From: Vogesella sp. XCS3
GTDB lineage: Bacteria; Pseudomonadota; Gammaproteobacteria; Burkholderiales; Chromobacteriaceae
Length of the DNA: 64,000 nucleotides
Assembly (NCBI RefSeq): GCF_020616155.1
Contig: NZ_CP085530.1
Span: 1,673,501-1,737,500 of the forward strand
Direction of reading: 5' to 3'
In this document: piece after piece, positions 28,193-39,791 of the stretch
Layout of the letters: every line of letters starts with the position of its first letter
Numbering within the stretch: position 1 is the first letter of the stretch
Made by a program: the position numbers and the translations under genes
Notes under the pieces: model-generated
The model's database searches: none
Told to the model about the DNA's origin: nothing
What the model saw: only the letters and a program-made list of their open reading frames with translations

Positions 28193-28205
28193 CTACAGAG
28201 ATAAA

Positions 28206-30566
28206 TCAGGCGCGCAATACGGCACCGGCAGCCTGGGCGGCAGCCAGCATCGCAGCCACGGCCTGCTCGACTTCGTCATCCACCAAGGTGCGGTCGGCAG
28301 CTTGCAGCACAATGCGGAACGCCAGGCTCTTCTTGCCGTCGTCCACGCCCTTGCCACGGTACACGTCGAACAGCGCCAGCTCACGCACAAAGGCACTGGC
28401 GGCAGCTTTCATCGCCAGCTGGATGGCGGCAGCGCTTACGTCTTCCGCCACCACCAGCGCCAGGTCGCGGCGTACCGGCTGGAACTTGCTGACCGGCGCC
28501 AGCTGCACGCGGCCAACCTGCTCGACGGCTTCTACTGCCAGCTCGAACAATACCGGTGCATTGGTCAGGCCATAAGCTTGTACCCACTGCGGGTGCAGCT
28601 CGCCCAGCACGCCGACCACGGCGCCACCAAGCAGCACCTCGGCGCAGCGGCCCGGATGGAATGCAGGATGCGCGGCCTTGCGGTATTCCGCCACGCGCGG
28701 GTACAGCAGGGCTTCCACATCGGCCTTGATGTCATAGAAATCGACGCGCTCGGCCTTGCTGGCCCACTGCTCATCCACACGGCCGCCGTGCGCCAGACCT
28801 GCCACCACTTCGGGTTGCTGTACGCTGCCGTCAGCCTGTTTGTGGAACACACGGGCAATTTCGAATACGCGCACACGGCTGTGTTTGCGGTTCAGGTTGG
28901 CCGCAAGCGTGTCCACCAGGCCACCAATCAGGCTGGAGCGCATCACGCTCATCTGGCTGGCGATCGGGTTGATCAGGCGTACCGGATTAGTATTACCGGC
29001 AAAGTCGCGCTCCCATTTTTCTTCCACAAAGGCGTAGCTGACGATTTCCTGGAAATCGCGGCCAGCCAGCAGGCGGCGCACTTCGCTGCGCACGCGCAGG
29101 CCTTCCGGCTGCGGCAGCATGGTTTGCGCGGCCACCGGCGCATCGGCAGGAATATTGTCGTAGCCGTATACGCGGGCGATTTCTTCGATCAGGTCTTCTT
29201 CGATCTCGACATCGAAACGGAAGCTCGGCGCGCTCACCACAAAGCCGGCTTCGTTTTGTTCGAAAGCCAGGCCCAGGCGGGTAAAGATGGCAGCGATCTG
29301 CTCGGCAGCCAGCGCCACACCCAGTACACGGGCAACGCGGGCGGTGCGTACTGTTACGCTGCTACGTTGCGGCAGCGTGCCCACGGTTTCGGTCAGCGGG
29401 CCGGCTTCGCCACCGCAGATTTCCAGCACCAGCGCAGTCGCGCGCTCGATGGCTTCGGTCTGCAGGGCAAAATCCACACCGCGCTCGTAGCGGTAGCTGG
29501 AGTCGGAGCCGAAGCCCAGTGCGCGCGCTTTGCCGGCGATGGCTTCAGGCTGGAAGAAGGCGCTTTCCAGGAAGATGTCGCGGCTGGCGGTGGTCACGCC
29601 ACTGTCGAGGCCGCCCATGATGCCGGCGATGGCCAGCGGCTGCTGGTCGTCGGCAATCACCATCAGGTCAGGTGTCAGCGCCACTTCTTTTTCGTTCAGG
29701 CACACCAGCTTCTCGCCTTCGGCAGCCATGCGCACGGTGATGCCACCGTTGATCTTGCCCAGATCGAAGGCGTGCATCGGCTGACCCTGCTCCAGCAGGA
29801 TGTAGTTGGTGATATCGACGATGGCGGAAATGGAACGCAGGCCGGAACGCTCCAGACGGCGCTTCATCCAGTCTGGCGTCGGCGCGGCAGCGTTAACGTT
29901 TTTCACCACGCGGCCAACGTAGCGGCCGCACGGCGCGTTATCGGCAATAGCGACGGCCAGTTTGCTGTCGATTTGCGGCGCTACGGCGGCGATGTTCCAG
30001 GCGGCCAGCGGGCTACCGGTCAGCGCGGCCACTTCGCGGGCGATACCGCGGATAGACAGGCAATCGGCGCGGTTCGGCGTGATCTTCAGCGTGAACAGGC
30101 TGTCGTCCAGGCCCAGGTAGTCGCGAATATTCTGGCCTACCGGCGCGTCGGCCGGCAGCAGCATCAGGCCGTCGACGTCTTCCGGTACACCCAGCTCTTT
30201 GCCGGAGCACAGCATGCCGCCGGATTCGACGCCACGCATCTTGGTTGGCTTGATCTTGAAATCGCCGGGCAGGATGGCGCCTGGCAGTGCGCATGGCACC
30301 TTCACGCCCACGGCCACGTTTGGCGCACCGCACACGATCTGCACCAGCTCGCCAGTGCCCACGTCAACCTTGGTCACACGCAGGCGGTCGGCGTTTTCGT
30401 GCTTTTCACATTCTTTGACTTCGCCCACTACCACGCCGGTAAAGGCCGGGGCAGCGGCAACAACGTCTTCTACTTCCAGGCCTGCCATGGTCAGCAGGTA
30501 GGACAGCTCATCTGTGCTCAGCGACGGGTTAACGCGGCTGCGCAGCCATTGTTCGGAAAATTGCAT
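28206..30566 (-). CDS. pheT: Phenylalanine-tRNA ligase beta subunit
   Basis: PheT forms the alpha2beta2 enzyme with PheS and contains the tRNA-binding and editing domains. The 786-residue protein begins MQFSEQWLRSRVNPSLSTDE. It has the EMAP/tRNA-binding module (VVVGEVKECEKHENADRLRV, about 45-65), the B3/B4 editing region (about 210-370; MHAFDLGKI), B5, and the C-terminal anticodon-binding FDX domain (SKFQPVRRDLALVV near 700). Length is normal for the bacterial type. It starts 18 nt after pheS. Confidence 0.98.
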   Translation of the reverse strand: MQFSEQWLRSRVNPSLSTDELSYLLTMAGLEVEDVVAAAPAFTGVVVGEVKECEKHENADRLRVTKVDVGTGELVQIVCGAPNVAVGVKVPCALPGAILPGDFKIKPTKMRGVESGGMLCSGKELGVPEDVDGLMLLPADAPVGQNIRDYLGLDDSLFTLKITPNRADCLSIRGIAREVAALTGSPLAAWNIAAVAPQIDSKLAVAIADNAPCGRYVGRVVKNVNAAAPTPDWMKRRLERSGLRSISAIVDITNYILLEQGQPMHAFDLGKINGGITVRMAAEGEKLVCLNEKEVALTPDLMVIADDQQPLAIAGIMGGLDSGVTTASRDIFLESAFFQPEAIAGKARALGFGSDSSYRYERGVDFALQTEAIERATALVLEICGGEAGPLTETVGTLPQRSSVTVRTARVARVLGVALAAEQIAAIFTRLGLAFEQNEAGFVVSAPSFRFDVEIEEDLIEEIARVYGYDNIPADAPVAAQTMLPQPEGLRVRSEVRRLLAGRDFQEIVSYAFVEEKWERDFAGNTNPVRLINPIASQMSVMRSSLIGGLVDTLAANLNRKHSRVRVFEIARVFHKQADGSVQQPEVVAGLAHGGRVDEQWASKAERVDFYDIKADVEALLYPRVAEYRKAAHPAFHPGRCAEVLLGGAVVGVLGELHPQWVQAYGLTNAPVLFELAVEAVEQVGRVQLAPVSKFQPVRRDLALVVAEDVSAAAIQLAMKAAASAFVRELALFDVYRGKGVDDGKKSLAFRIVLQAADRTLVDDEVEQAVAAMLAAAQAAGAVLRA

Positions 30567-30584
30567 GTGGTCTCTCCGTCGCGA

Positions 30585-31631
<1,047 letters not shown>

Positions 31632-31651
31632 TCATGGGGAGTAAACCGAAA

Positions 31652-31679
31652 AAAAAGGGAGGCATCAGCCTCCCTTTTT
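31652..31679 (-). terminator. Hairpin between rplT and pheS
   Basis: A 12-bp stem (AAAAAGGGAGGC / GCCTCCCTTTTT) with an ATCA loop, followed by further T on the minus strand. It is a strong terminator, so pheST may have its own promoter or depend on read-through. Confidence 0.8.
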
Positions 31680-31691
31680 AGTGTCCTGCGA

Positions 31692-32048
31692 TTAAGCGAG
31701 GGCGGCTTTCGCTTTTTCAACGATCAGCGCAAATGCCGGCTTATCGAACACGGCCAGATCGGCCAGGACCTTACGGTCGATTTCGATCAGCGCTTTTTTC
31801 AGGCCGTTCATGAATTTGCTGTATGGCAGGCCGTTTTCACGAGCAGCTGCGTTGATACGGGCAATCCACAGTTGACGGAACTGACGCTTTTTCTGACGAC
31901 GGTCGCGGTATGCATATTGACCGGCTTTCATCACCGCCTGTTTGGCGATGCGATAGACGTTCTTGCGACGGCCGCGATAGCCTTTCGCCAGGGCGAGGAT
32001 TTTCTTGTGACGAGCACGTGCGGTTACACCGCGTTTTACGCGTGGCAT
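31692..32048 (-). CDS. rplT: 50S ribosomal protein L20
   Basis: L20 binds 23S rRNA early in large-subunit assembly and in E. coli represses its own operon. The 118-residue protein is of normal length and begins [20 protein letters not shown], with basic residues and the conserved [19 protein letters not shown]. It follows rpmI by 13 nt on the minus strand, the usual L35-L20 pair. Confidence 0.98.
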   Translation of the reverse strand: MPRVKRGVTARARHKKILALAKGYRGRRKNVYRIAKQAVMKAGQYAYRDRRQKKRQFRQLWIARINAAARENGLPYSKFMNGLKKALIEIDRKVLADLAVFDKPAFALIVEKAKAALA

Positions 32049-32061
32049 TCTTCAGGTCTCC

Positions 32062-32259
32062 TTAAGCGTAAGGCATCATGGCGCGTACAGAAGCCATGTT
32101 GGTAGCGTGAACCATGGTGGTACCACGCAGTTGACGTTTGCTCTTGGTGGTTTTCTTAGTCAGGATGTGACGTTTGAAAGCCATGGAGCGCTTAACGCCA
32201 CCATTGCCCAGCACTTTGAGACGCTTTTTCGCGCTCGATTTGGTTTTCATCTTCGGCAT
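32062..32259 (-). CDS. rpmI: 50S ribosomal protein L35
   Basis: A 65-residue, highly basic protein starting [20 protein letters not shown], the conserved L35 N-terminus. It lies between infC and rplT in the standard order. A hairpin at 32364 separates it from infC and may set expression relative to IF3. Confidence 0.98.
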   Translation of the reverse strand: MPKMKTKSSAKKRLKVLGNGGVKRSMAFKRHILTKKTTKSKRQLRGTTMVHATNMASVRAMMPYA

Positions 32260-32363
32260 GGAAATCTCCTGCTGAATTTCATTAGATTAGACACAGGGTG
32301 GCCACCGGCACTTGAAACCACTGCGTCACGCTTTTGTTGCAAGCTGTTTCCGGCTTACAAAAT

Positions 32364-32391
32364 CAACACGGCAGGCGAACCTGCCGTGTTG
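32364..32391 (-). terminator. Hairpin between infC and rpmI
   Basis: A perfect 12-bp stem (CAACACGGCAGG / CCTGCCGTGTTG) with a 4-nt loop and a short T-tract on the minus strand. It could be an attenuator or a processing site between infC and the L35-L20 genes. Confidence 0.65.
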
Positions 32392-32411
32392 AAGTCGATG
32401 ATTATAACCGA

Positions 32412-32930
32412 TTATTTCTTTTTCGGGGCAATCATCATTACCATCTGGCGACCTTCCAGTTTCGGGAACTGCTCGACAGTCCCTACTTCTGCCAGATCCG
32501 CCTCGACACGCTTGAGCAGTGCCAGGCCGATATCCTGGTGAGCCATTTCACGACCGCGGAAACGCAGCGTGATTTTGGCCTTGTCGCCTTCAGTCAGGAA
32601 GCGGATCAGGCTACGCAGCTTGACGTTGTAGTCGCCATCGTCCGTACCAGGGCGGAACTTGATTTCCTTAACCTGGATCTGTTTCTGCTTCAGCTTGGCT
32701 TCATGCTTCTTTTTGGACTGTTGGTATTTGAACTTACCGTAGTCCATCAGTTTGCACACAGGCGGCTGGGCTGTCGGGGAAATCTCGACCAGATCAACTT
32801 CGCGCTCTTCGGCCATCGCCAGTGCTTCACGCACGGTCACGATACCAAGTTGTTCGCCTTCTTCACCTACCAAGCGGATTTCACGGCCGGTAATTTCACC
32901 GTTGATCCGTGGTTCACGTTCCTGAGCTAT
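32412..32930 (-). CDS. infC: Translation initiation factor IF-3 (non-ATG start)
   Basis: IF-3 controls start-codon fidelity on the 30S subunit. The protein shows the conserved [39 protein letters not shown] linker, [20 protein letters not shown] and the C-terminal [14 protein letters not shown]. There is no ATG at the family N-terminus. The codons after AGGAG (32939-32943) are ATT GCT ATA GCT CAG. ATA at 32930 lies 8 nt from AGGAG; ATT at 32936 lies only 2 nt away, though ATT is the known infC start in E. coli. I list the ATA; adding two residues gives the alternative. Rare starts are the known basis of infC autoregulation. Confidence 0.93.
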   Translation of the reverse strand: MAQEREPRINGEITGREIRLVGEEGEQLGIVTVREALAMAEEREVDLVEISPTAQPPVCKLMDYGKFKYQQSKKKHEAKLKQKQIQVKEIKFRPGTDDGDYNVKLRSLIRFLTEGDKAKITLRFRGREMAHQDIGLALLKRVEADLAEVGTVEQFPKLEGRQMVMMIAPKKK

Positions 32931-32967
32931 AGCAATTACTCCTAAAGAAATTCATCGTATCCGTGCG

Positions 32968-34869
32968 TTAAGCCTGCGCCATGGCAGCATCAAGATGCTG
33001 GATGAACGCGTCGATTGGCATCTGGCCCAGGTCTTCGCCCCGGGCGCGCACGGCAACCAGCCCGCCTTCCATTTCTTTATCGCCGATAACGATCTGATAC
33101 GGAAGCTTTTGCAAGCTGTGCTCGCGGATTTTATAGCCGATCTTTTCGTTTCTCAAGTCAAGATCAACGCGGTAGCCATGTTTACGCAATGTCGCGGCAA
33201 CATTCGTGGCGTATTCGGCCTGCGAACCGGTGATATTCATCACCACCATCTGCACCGGCGCCAGCCACAACGGGAAAGCACCTGCATGATTTTCGATCAG
33301 GATGCCGATAAAGCGCTCCAGCGAACCCAGCACTGCGCGGTGCAGCATTACCGGGCGTTTGCGGCTGTTGTCGTCGGACACGTATTCGGCGTCCAGGCGC
33401 TCTGGCAGCACGTAATCGAGCTGCAGGGTACCACACTGCCATGAGCGGCCCAGCGCGTCCTTGATGTGGTATTCGATTTTCGGGCCATAGAACGCGCCTT
33501 CGCCTGGCAGCTCTTCCCACTCGATACCGCAGGCGCGCAGTGCTTCGCGCAGGCCTTCTTCGGCACGGTTCCAGGTTTCCAGGTCGCCGGCGTATTTCTC
33601 CGGGCGCAGCGACAGCTTCACCGACACCTTGTCAAAACCGAAGCGCTGGTACACCGACATGGTCAGCTCGTTAAACGCCTTGGCTTCGCTGATGATCTGG
33701 TCTTCGGTACAGAAAATGTGCGCATCGTCCTGCACAAAGCCGCGTACGCGCATGATGCCGTGCAGCGCGCCGGACGGCTCGTTACGGTGGCAGGCGCCAA
33801 ATTCGGCCAGGCGCATCGGCAGGTCGCGGTAAGAACGCAGGCCGCTATTGAACACCTGCACGTGGCCCGGGCAGTTCATCGGCTTCACGGCGTAGTCGCG
33901 TTTTTCCGACTCGGTGGTGAACATGCCTTCGCGGTAGTTTTCCCAGTGGCCGGATTTTTCCCACATCACGCGATCCATCACCATCGGGGTGCGGATTTCC
34001 TGATAGCCGGCTGCGGCCAAGGTTTTACGCATGTACTGCTCGATGCTTTGCCACAGCGCCCAGCCTTTGGGGTGCCAGAACACCATGCCCGGTGCTTCGT
34101 CCTGCAGATGGAACAGGTCCAGTTGCTTGCCCAGCTTGCGGTGGTCGCGCTTCTCGGCCTCTTCCAACATGTGCAGGTACTGTTCCAGGTCTTCTTTCTT
34201 GGTCCAGGCGGTACCGTAGATACGCTGCAGCATTTCGTTATTGCTGTCGCCACGCCAGTAGGCGCCGGCCACCTTCATCAGCTTGAATACTTTCAGCTTG
34301 CCGGTAGACGGTACGTGCGGGCCACGACACAGGTCGGTGAACTCGCCTTCGCGATACAGGCTCAGCACCTGGTCGGCCGGGATGGACGCGATGATCTCGG
34401 CTTTATACGCCTCGCCGATACCCTTGAAGTAGGCCACCGCCTCGTCACGCGACAGCTCGTAGCGCTCCACCGGAATGTCTTTCTTGGCCAGCTCCTGCAT
34501 CTTTTTCTCGATGGCCACCAGGTCTTCCGGGGTAAACGGGCGCTTGTAGGCAAAATCGTAGTAGAAGCCGTTTTCGATTTCCGGGCCTATGGTCACCTGG
34601 GCTTCCGGGAACAGCTCTTTTACCGCGTAGGCCAGCAAGTGGGCGGTAGAGTGGCGGATGATAGACAGGCCGTCCGCATCTTTCTCTGTAATGATGGCCA
34701 GGTCAGCGTTGGCCGCAATACGGTAGGAGGTATCAACCAGTTGGCCGTCCACGCGACCAGCCAGCGCCGCACGCGCAAGACCGGTACCGATGGACGCAGC
34801 CACTTCGTACACCGTTACCGGCTGGTCGAAGGAACGGATGGAACCGTCGGGCAGGCGAATGTCAGGCAT
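32968..34869 (-). CDS. thrS: Threonine-tRNA ligase
   Basis: ThrS charges tRNA-Thr. The 633-residue protein has an N-terminal TGS domain ([14 protein letters not shown], about 1-60), the editing SAD domain (about 65-225; [16 protein letters not shown]), the class II catalytic core (about 240-535; [27 protein letters not shown], and motif 3 [17 protein letters not shown]) and the C-terminal anticodon-binding domain (about 540-633). Zinc ligands of the editing and catalytic sites are visible in HSTAHLLAY and MNCPGH. Its 5' leader carries a Thr-rich leader peptide and terminator, so expression should respond to charged tRNA-Thr. Confidence 0.98.
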   Translation of the reverse strand: MPDIRLPDGSIRSFDQPVTVYEVAASIGTGLARAALAGRVDGQLVDTSYRIAANADLAIITEKDADGLSIIRHSTAHLLAYAVKELFPEAQVTIGPEIENGFYYDFAYKRPFTPEDLVAIEKKMQELAKKDIPVERYELSRDEAVAYFKGIGEAYKAEIIASIPADQVLSLYREGEFTDLCRGPHVPSTGKLKVFKLMKVAGAYWRGDSNNEMLQRIYGTAWTKKEDLEQYLHMLEEAEKRDHRKLGKQLDLFHLQDEAPGMVFWHPKGWALWQSIEQYMRKTLAAAGYQEIRTPMVMDRVMWEKSGHWENYREGMFTTESEKRDYAVKPMNCPGHVQVFNSGLRSYRDLPMRLAEFGACHRNEPSGALHGIMRVRGFVQDDAHIFCTEDQIISEAKAFNELTMSVYQRFGFDKVSVKLSLRPEKYAGDLETWNRAEEGLREALRACGIEWEELPGEGAFYGPKIEYHIKDALGRSWQCGTLQLDYVLPERLDAEYVSDDNSRKRPVMLHRAVLGSLERFIGILIENHAGAFPLWLAPVQMVVMNITGSQAEYATNVAATLRKHGYRVDLDLRNEKIGYKIREHSLQKLPYQIVIGDKEMEGGLVAVRARGEDLGQMPIDAFIQHLDAAMAQA

Positions 34870-34913
34870 AGCAACTCCAGCTTAATCAGAAGGTGGACAG
34901 ACGAAAACCAAAA

Positions 34914-34941
34914 AAAAAGTGCGGCTCGAGCCGCACTTTTT
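34914..34941 (-). terminator. thrS attenuator terminator hairpin
   Basis: Perfect 12-bp stem (AAAAAGTGCGGC / GCCGCACTTTTT) with a TCGA loop. On the minus strand the 3' arm runs into nine consecutive U. It lies 45 nt before the thrS ATG and after the leader peptide. Its 5' arm can instead pair with 34982-34992. Confidence 0.88.
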
Positions 34942-34995
34942 CGTTTGCATGGAGTATCCCTTTACTGTGTAAAAGGCCCCCGTACTGGCTCGGAA

Positions 34996-35034
34996 TTATC
35001 TCGAGGTACGGGTGGTGGTAGTTCGTTTGAACAT
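34996..35034 (-). CDS. Threonine leader peptide of the thrS attenuator
   Basis: A 12-codon open frame, MFKRTTTTRTSR, with codons ACT ACC ACC ACC in a row and another ACC two codons later. GGAG lies 7 nt before the ATG. The stop TAA is immediately followed by the antiterminator sequence. Five of twelve residues are threonine, and the next full gene is threonyl-tRNA synthetase, which is the expected logic of ribosome-mediated attenuation. Confidence 0.82.
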   Translation of the reverse strand: MFKRTTTTRTSR

Positions 35035-35058
35035 GGCAATACTCCAATACATAAATTC

Positions 35059-36375
<1,317 letters not shown>

Positions 36376-36391
36376 GCTAGCGAACTGACCG

Positions 36392-36426
36392 GGTTGGCCG
36401 CAGTCATACGCTGTTTGCGGCCAACC
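36392..36426. terminator. Repeat-pair hairpin after tgt
   Basis: GGTTGGCCGCA (36392-36402) and its inverse TGCGGCCAACC (36416-36426) form an 11-bp stem with a 13-nt loop, followed by TTT. One of six intergenic inverted pairs of this motif. Confidence 0.7.
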
Positions 36427-36436
36427 TTTAGCACGG

Positions 36437-36465
36437 TTGGAAAGTAGCCCGCCCGTGGCTACAAT
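36437..36465 (+). promoter_or_regulatory. Sigma-70 promoter of yajC-secDF
   Basis: TTGGAA, a 17-nt spacer and TACAAT, about 57 nt upstream of the yajC ATG. Confidence 0.65.
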
Positions 36466-36521
36466 GCCCCACTTGCCAAAATCATCAACCCACTCGCAAC
36501 TCGATAAATAGGGAGACCCGA

Positions 36522-36839
36522 ATGTTTATCCCCCAGGCTTTCGCCAACACCGGCAGCGCAGCATTTGACATCATGCAGTTCCTGCCGATGATCGTGATCT
36601 TCATTCTGTTCTGGTTCCTGCTGGTTCGCCCGCAGCAAAAGAAAATGAAAGAACACCAGAAAATGCTGTCCGAGATCGTGAAGGGCGACGAAGTCGTAAC
36701 CCAGGGTGGCATTATCGGCCGCGTGACCAAATGCGGTGACCAGTACCTGACCGTGGAAATCGCCAACGGCGTGGAAATCAACGTTCAGCGCGGCGCCGTC
36801 GGTGCCAAGCTGGAAAAAGGCACGATCAAGTCCCTGTAA
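36522..36839 (+). CDS. yajC: Preprotein translocase subunit YajC
   Basis: YajC is a small inner-membrane protein that associates with SecDF. The 105-residue protein has one transmembrane segment (about 20-40; MQFLPMIVIFILFWFLLVRP), then the conserved QQKKMKEHQKML and the cytoplasmic VVTQGGIIGRVTK. A GGGAGA ribosome site precedes the ATG. It heads yajC-secD-secF. Confidence 0.96.
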   Translation: MFIPQAFANTGSAAFDIMQFLPMIVIFILFWFLLVRPQQKKMKEHQKMLSEIVKGDEVVTQGGIIGRVTKCGDQYLTVEIANGVEINVQRGAVGAKLEKGTIKSL

Positions 36840-36881
36840 CCCCCGGGCCGCCCTGGCGGCCCTTTTCCTGTCAAGCCTTCC

Positions 36882-38729
36882 ATGAACCGCTTCCCGATCT
36901 GGAAATACCTACTGATTGCGCTGGTGCTGATCACCGCCACGATCTACACCCTGCCCAATTTCTTTGGCGAAACGCCAGCGGTCCAGATTTCCAGCACGCG
37001 CCAGTCCACCCCGGTAGACACCGCGCTGATGGCCCGCATCGAAACCACCCTGAAGCAGCAAGGCATTGCCCCGCAAGGCATCTTTCTGGACGGCACCAGC
37101 CTGAAAGTGCGCTTCAAGGACCCGGACACCCAAATCAAGGCACGCGATGCCATCCAGCAAGCGCTGGGTGACACCTACATCATCGCCCTGAACCTGCTGC
37201 CCGCCTCGCCCGAATGGCTGACCCGCCTGCACGCCAACCCGATGTTCCTGGGCCTGGACTTACGCGGTGGCGTGCACTTCCTGCTGGAAGTGGACATGAA
37301 GGCTGCCGTGGAAAAAACCATGGAACGCTACGCCGGTGACGTACGCCGCGAGCTGAAGGCCGCCAAGATCCGCTACGGCACCATCAAGCGCCAGGGCGAT
37401 ACCACGCTGGAAGTACAACTGCGCGATGCCGAAACCCTGAAAGCGGCGGCCGACAAACTGGCACGCACGCTGCCGTCGGTCACGTTCAATAGCGACGAAG
37501 CCAATTTCCGCCTGACGCTGACGCTGAAGCCGGAAGAAATCACCCGTATCCAGGGTGATGCCGTGAAGCAGAACATCACCACCCTGCACAACCGCGTCAA
37601 CGAACTGGGCGTGGCGGAGCCGGTGATCCAGCAAGCCGGCCCTAGCCGTATTGTGGTGCAGCTGCCGGGCGTACAGGACACCGCCAAAGCCAAGGACATC
37701 CTGGGCCGTACCGCCACACTGCAGGTACGCATGGTGGAAGACGACCAGGGCAAGGTAGCCGAAGCACTGGCCGGCAATACGCCAGCCGGCTACGAGCTGC
37801 TGGACGAAGCCACCTCGCGCGGCACCAGCAAGATCCTGCTGAAAAAAGATGTCGAGCTCACCGGCGACAACATCAACTCGGCCCAGCCTGGCTTTGACCA
37901 GAACGGTGGCGCGTCGGTAGACATCGGCCTGGATAGCACCGGCGCCGAGATTTTCCGCACGCTGACCGCCGAAAACATCGGCAAGCGCATGGCGATGGTT
38001 TTGGTGGAGAAAAACCGTAGCGAAGTGGTGACCGCCCCCGTGATCCGCAGTGAAATCGGCGGTGGTCGCGTACAGATCTCCGGCAGCATGAACCCGGCCG
38101 AAGCCAACGACGTGGCCCTGCTGCTGCGCGCCGGCTCGCTGGCGGCGCCGATGAACATCATCGAAGAACGCACCATCGGCCCGAGCCTGGGCAAAGAAAA
38201 CATCGAGAAGGGCTTCCACTCCACACTGTGGGGTTTCGCAGCCATCGCGGTGTTCATGGCGGCTTACTACGGTGTGTTCGGTGTGATCTCGGTAATCTCG
38301 CTGGCGGCCAACCTGTTCATGCTGGTGGCGCTGCTGTCCATGCTGCAGGCCACGCTGACCCTGCCGGGTATCGCCGCGATCGCGCTGACACTGGGTATGG
38401 CCATCGACGCCAACGTGCTGATCAACGAACGTATCCGCGAAGAACTGCGTAACGGCGTACCGCCACAGTCGGCCATCCAGGCCGGTTACGGCCACGCCTG
38501 GGCCACCATTCTGGATTCGAACGTGACCACGCTGATTGCCGGCCTGGCGCTGCTGATCTTTGGCTCCGGCCCGGTACGCGGCTTTGCCGTGGTGCACTGC
38601 CTGGGCATCATGACCTCCATGTTCTCTGCGGTACTGGTATCGCGCGCCGTGGTTAACCTGTGGTATGGCCGCCGCCGCCGTCTGACCTCCGTGTCTATCG
38701 GCCAGGTTTGGAAGCCGGAAAACAAATAA
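36882..38729 (+). CDS. secD: Protein translocase subunit SecD
   Basis: SecD with SecF uses the proton gradient to pull translocating proteins into the periplasm. The 615-residue protein has an N-terminal transmembrane segment (about 8-26), the P1 head region with GLDLRGGVHFLLEVD (about 124-138), the base with RIVVQLPGVQDTAKAKDILG, and six C-terminal membrane segments (about 445-600) including IAAIALTLGMAIDANVLINERIREE (split here: residues about 494-518), with the conserved Asp. It starts 42 nt after yajC and is followed by secF after 11 nt. Confidence 0.98.
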   Translation: MNRFPIWKYLLIALVLITATIYTLPNFFGETPAVQISSTRQSTPVDTALMARIETTLKQQGIAPQGIFLDGTSLKVRFKDPDTQIKARDAIQQALGDTYIIALNLLPASPEWLTRLHANPMFLGLDLRGGVHFLLEVDMKAAVEKTMERYAGDVRRELKAAKIRYGTIKRQGDTTLEVQLRDAETLKAAADKLARTLPSVTFNSDEANFRLTLTLKPEEITRIQGDAVKQNITTLHNRVNELGVAEPVIQQAGPSRIVVQLPGVQDTAKAKDILGRTATLQVRMVEDDQGKVAEALAGNTPAGYELLDEATSRGTSKILLKKDVELTGDNINSAQPGFDQNGGASVDIGLDSTGAEIFRTLTAENIGKRMAMVLVEKNRSEVVTAPVIRSEIGGGRVQISGSMNPAEANDVALLLRAGSLAAPMNIIEERTIGPSLGKENIEKGFHSTLWGFAAIAVFMAAYYGVFGVISVISLAANLFMLVALLSMLQATLTLPGIAAIALTLGMAIDANVLINERIREELRNGVPPQSAIQAGYGHAWATILDSNVTTLIAGLALLIFGSGPVRGFAVVHCLGIMTSMFSAVLVSRAVVNLWYGRRRRLTSVSIGQVWKPENK

Positions 38730-38740
38730 GGATCTGAGAG

Positions 38741-39676
38741 ATGGAGTTTTTCCGCATCAAACGGGATATCCCGTTCATGAGCTACGGTAAGCTCACCACC
38801 ACTATTTCGCTGGTGACCTTCATCCTGGCGGTGGTGTTCCTGTTTACCAAGGGCCTGAACCTGTCGGTGGAGTTCACCGGCGGTACCGTGATGGAAGTGC
38901 AGTACCAGCAAGCGGCCAACCTGGGCGATATCCGCCACCGCGTGGAAGCGCTGAAGGTCGGCGAGGTGCAGGTACAGAGCCTGGGCACCAGCCGCGACGT
39001 ACTGATCCGCCTGCCTAGCAAGGCGGGCGTGAGCTCGGCCAAGCTGTCCGAGCAGGTAATGGGCCTGCTGAAAGCCGGCGACGCCAGCGTACAGCTGCGC
39101 AAGGTGGAGTTTGTCGGCCCTAGCGTAGGCGAAGAGCTGGTCAGCAGCGGCCTCACCGCCATCCTGCTGGTGTGCGTGGGTATCGTGATTTACCTGGCCA
39201 TCCGCTTTGAATGGCGCCTGGCGCTGTCGGCCATTATTGCCAACATGCACGACGTGGTGATCATCCTGGGCTGCTTTGCGCTGTTCCAGTGGGAGTTCAG
39301 CCTGACCGTGCTGGCCGGCGTGCTGGCGGTGCTGGGTTACTCGGTGAACGAGTCGGTGGTGGTGTTTGACCGTATCCGCGAAAACTTCCGCCGCCCGGCC
39401 ATGCGTGGCAAGAGCACGGCAGCCGTGATCGACAACGCCATTACCGCCACCATGAGCCGTACCTTCATCACCCACGGCTCCACCGAAACCATGGTGCTGT
39501 CCATGCTGCTGTTCGGCGGCCCGGCACTGCACGGCTTTGCCATGGCGCTGACCATCGGCATCGTGTTCGGTATCTACTCGTCGGTACTGGTGGCCAGCCC
39601 GCTGGCACTGGCACTGGGTACCACGCGCGAGCACATGGTGAAAGTGGTCAAACCGAAAGAAGAAGCGGTGGTATAA
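38741..39676 (+). CDS. secF: Protein translocase subunit SecF
   Basis: SecF partners SecD. The 311-residue protein has an N-terminal membrane segment (about 19-36), the periplasmic stretch LSVEFTGGTVMEVQY, and five further membrane segments (about 130-295) with the family motif VLGYSVNESVVVFDRIREN (about 197-215) and MSRTFITHGSTE. GAGAG precedes the ATG. A hairpin of the GGTTGGCCGCA repeat ends the operon. Confidence 0.98.
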   Translation: MEFFRIKRDIPFMSYGKLTTTISLVTFILAVVFLFTKGLNLSVEFTGGTVMEVQYQQAANLGDIRHRVEALKVGEVQVQSLGTSRDVLIRLPSKAGVSSAKLSEQVMGLLKAGDASVQLRKVEFVGPSVGEELVSSGLTAILLVCVGIVIYLAIRFEWRLALSAIIANMHDVVIILGCFALFQWEFSLTVLAGVLAVLGYSVNESVVVFDRIRENFRRPAMRGKSTAAVIDNAITATMSRTFITHGSTETMVLSMLLFGGPALHGFAMALTIGIVFGIYSSVLVASPLALALGTTREHMVKVVKPKEEAVV

Positions 39677-39700
39677 GCGCCCCCGCTTACCGTGATACCA

Positions 39701-39730
39701 GGTTGGCCGCAGATGCGGCCAACCTTTTTA
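39701..39730 (+). terminator. Repeat-pair terminator after secF
   Basis: GGTTGGCCGCA (39701-39711), two bases, then TGCGGCCAACC (39714-39724) followed by TTTTT. A perfect 11-bp arm match makes a good rho-independent terminator built from the repeat. Confidence 0.85.
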
Positions 39731-39791
39731 CGGTGTCTTGCAAAGCCGGGTTGCCTCAGCCCTGCCCTGCCAGCCACTGCCAAACAAGACC

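Larger units (their letters stand above)
34914..35045 (-). promoter_or_regulatory. Threonine attenuation leader of thrS
   Basis: In transcript order: a GGAG ribosome site, the 12-residue leader peptide with four Thr codons in a row, region 1 CCCGUAC inside the leader codons (near 35005-35011), region 2 (34979-34992), and the terminator (34914-34941). Region 1 pairs with GUACGGG of region 2 over 7 bp. Region 2 as CGAGCCAGUAC pairs with terminator 5' arm GUGCGGCUCG over 10 bp with one bulged A. Ribosome stalling at Thr codons would free region 2 to block the terminator and let thrS be transcribed. Confidence 0.8.
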
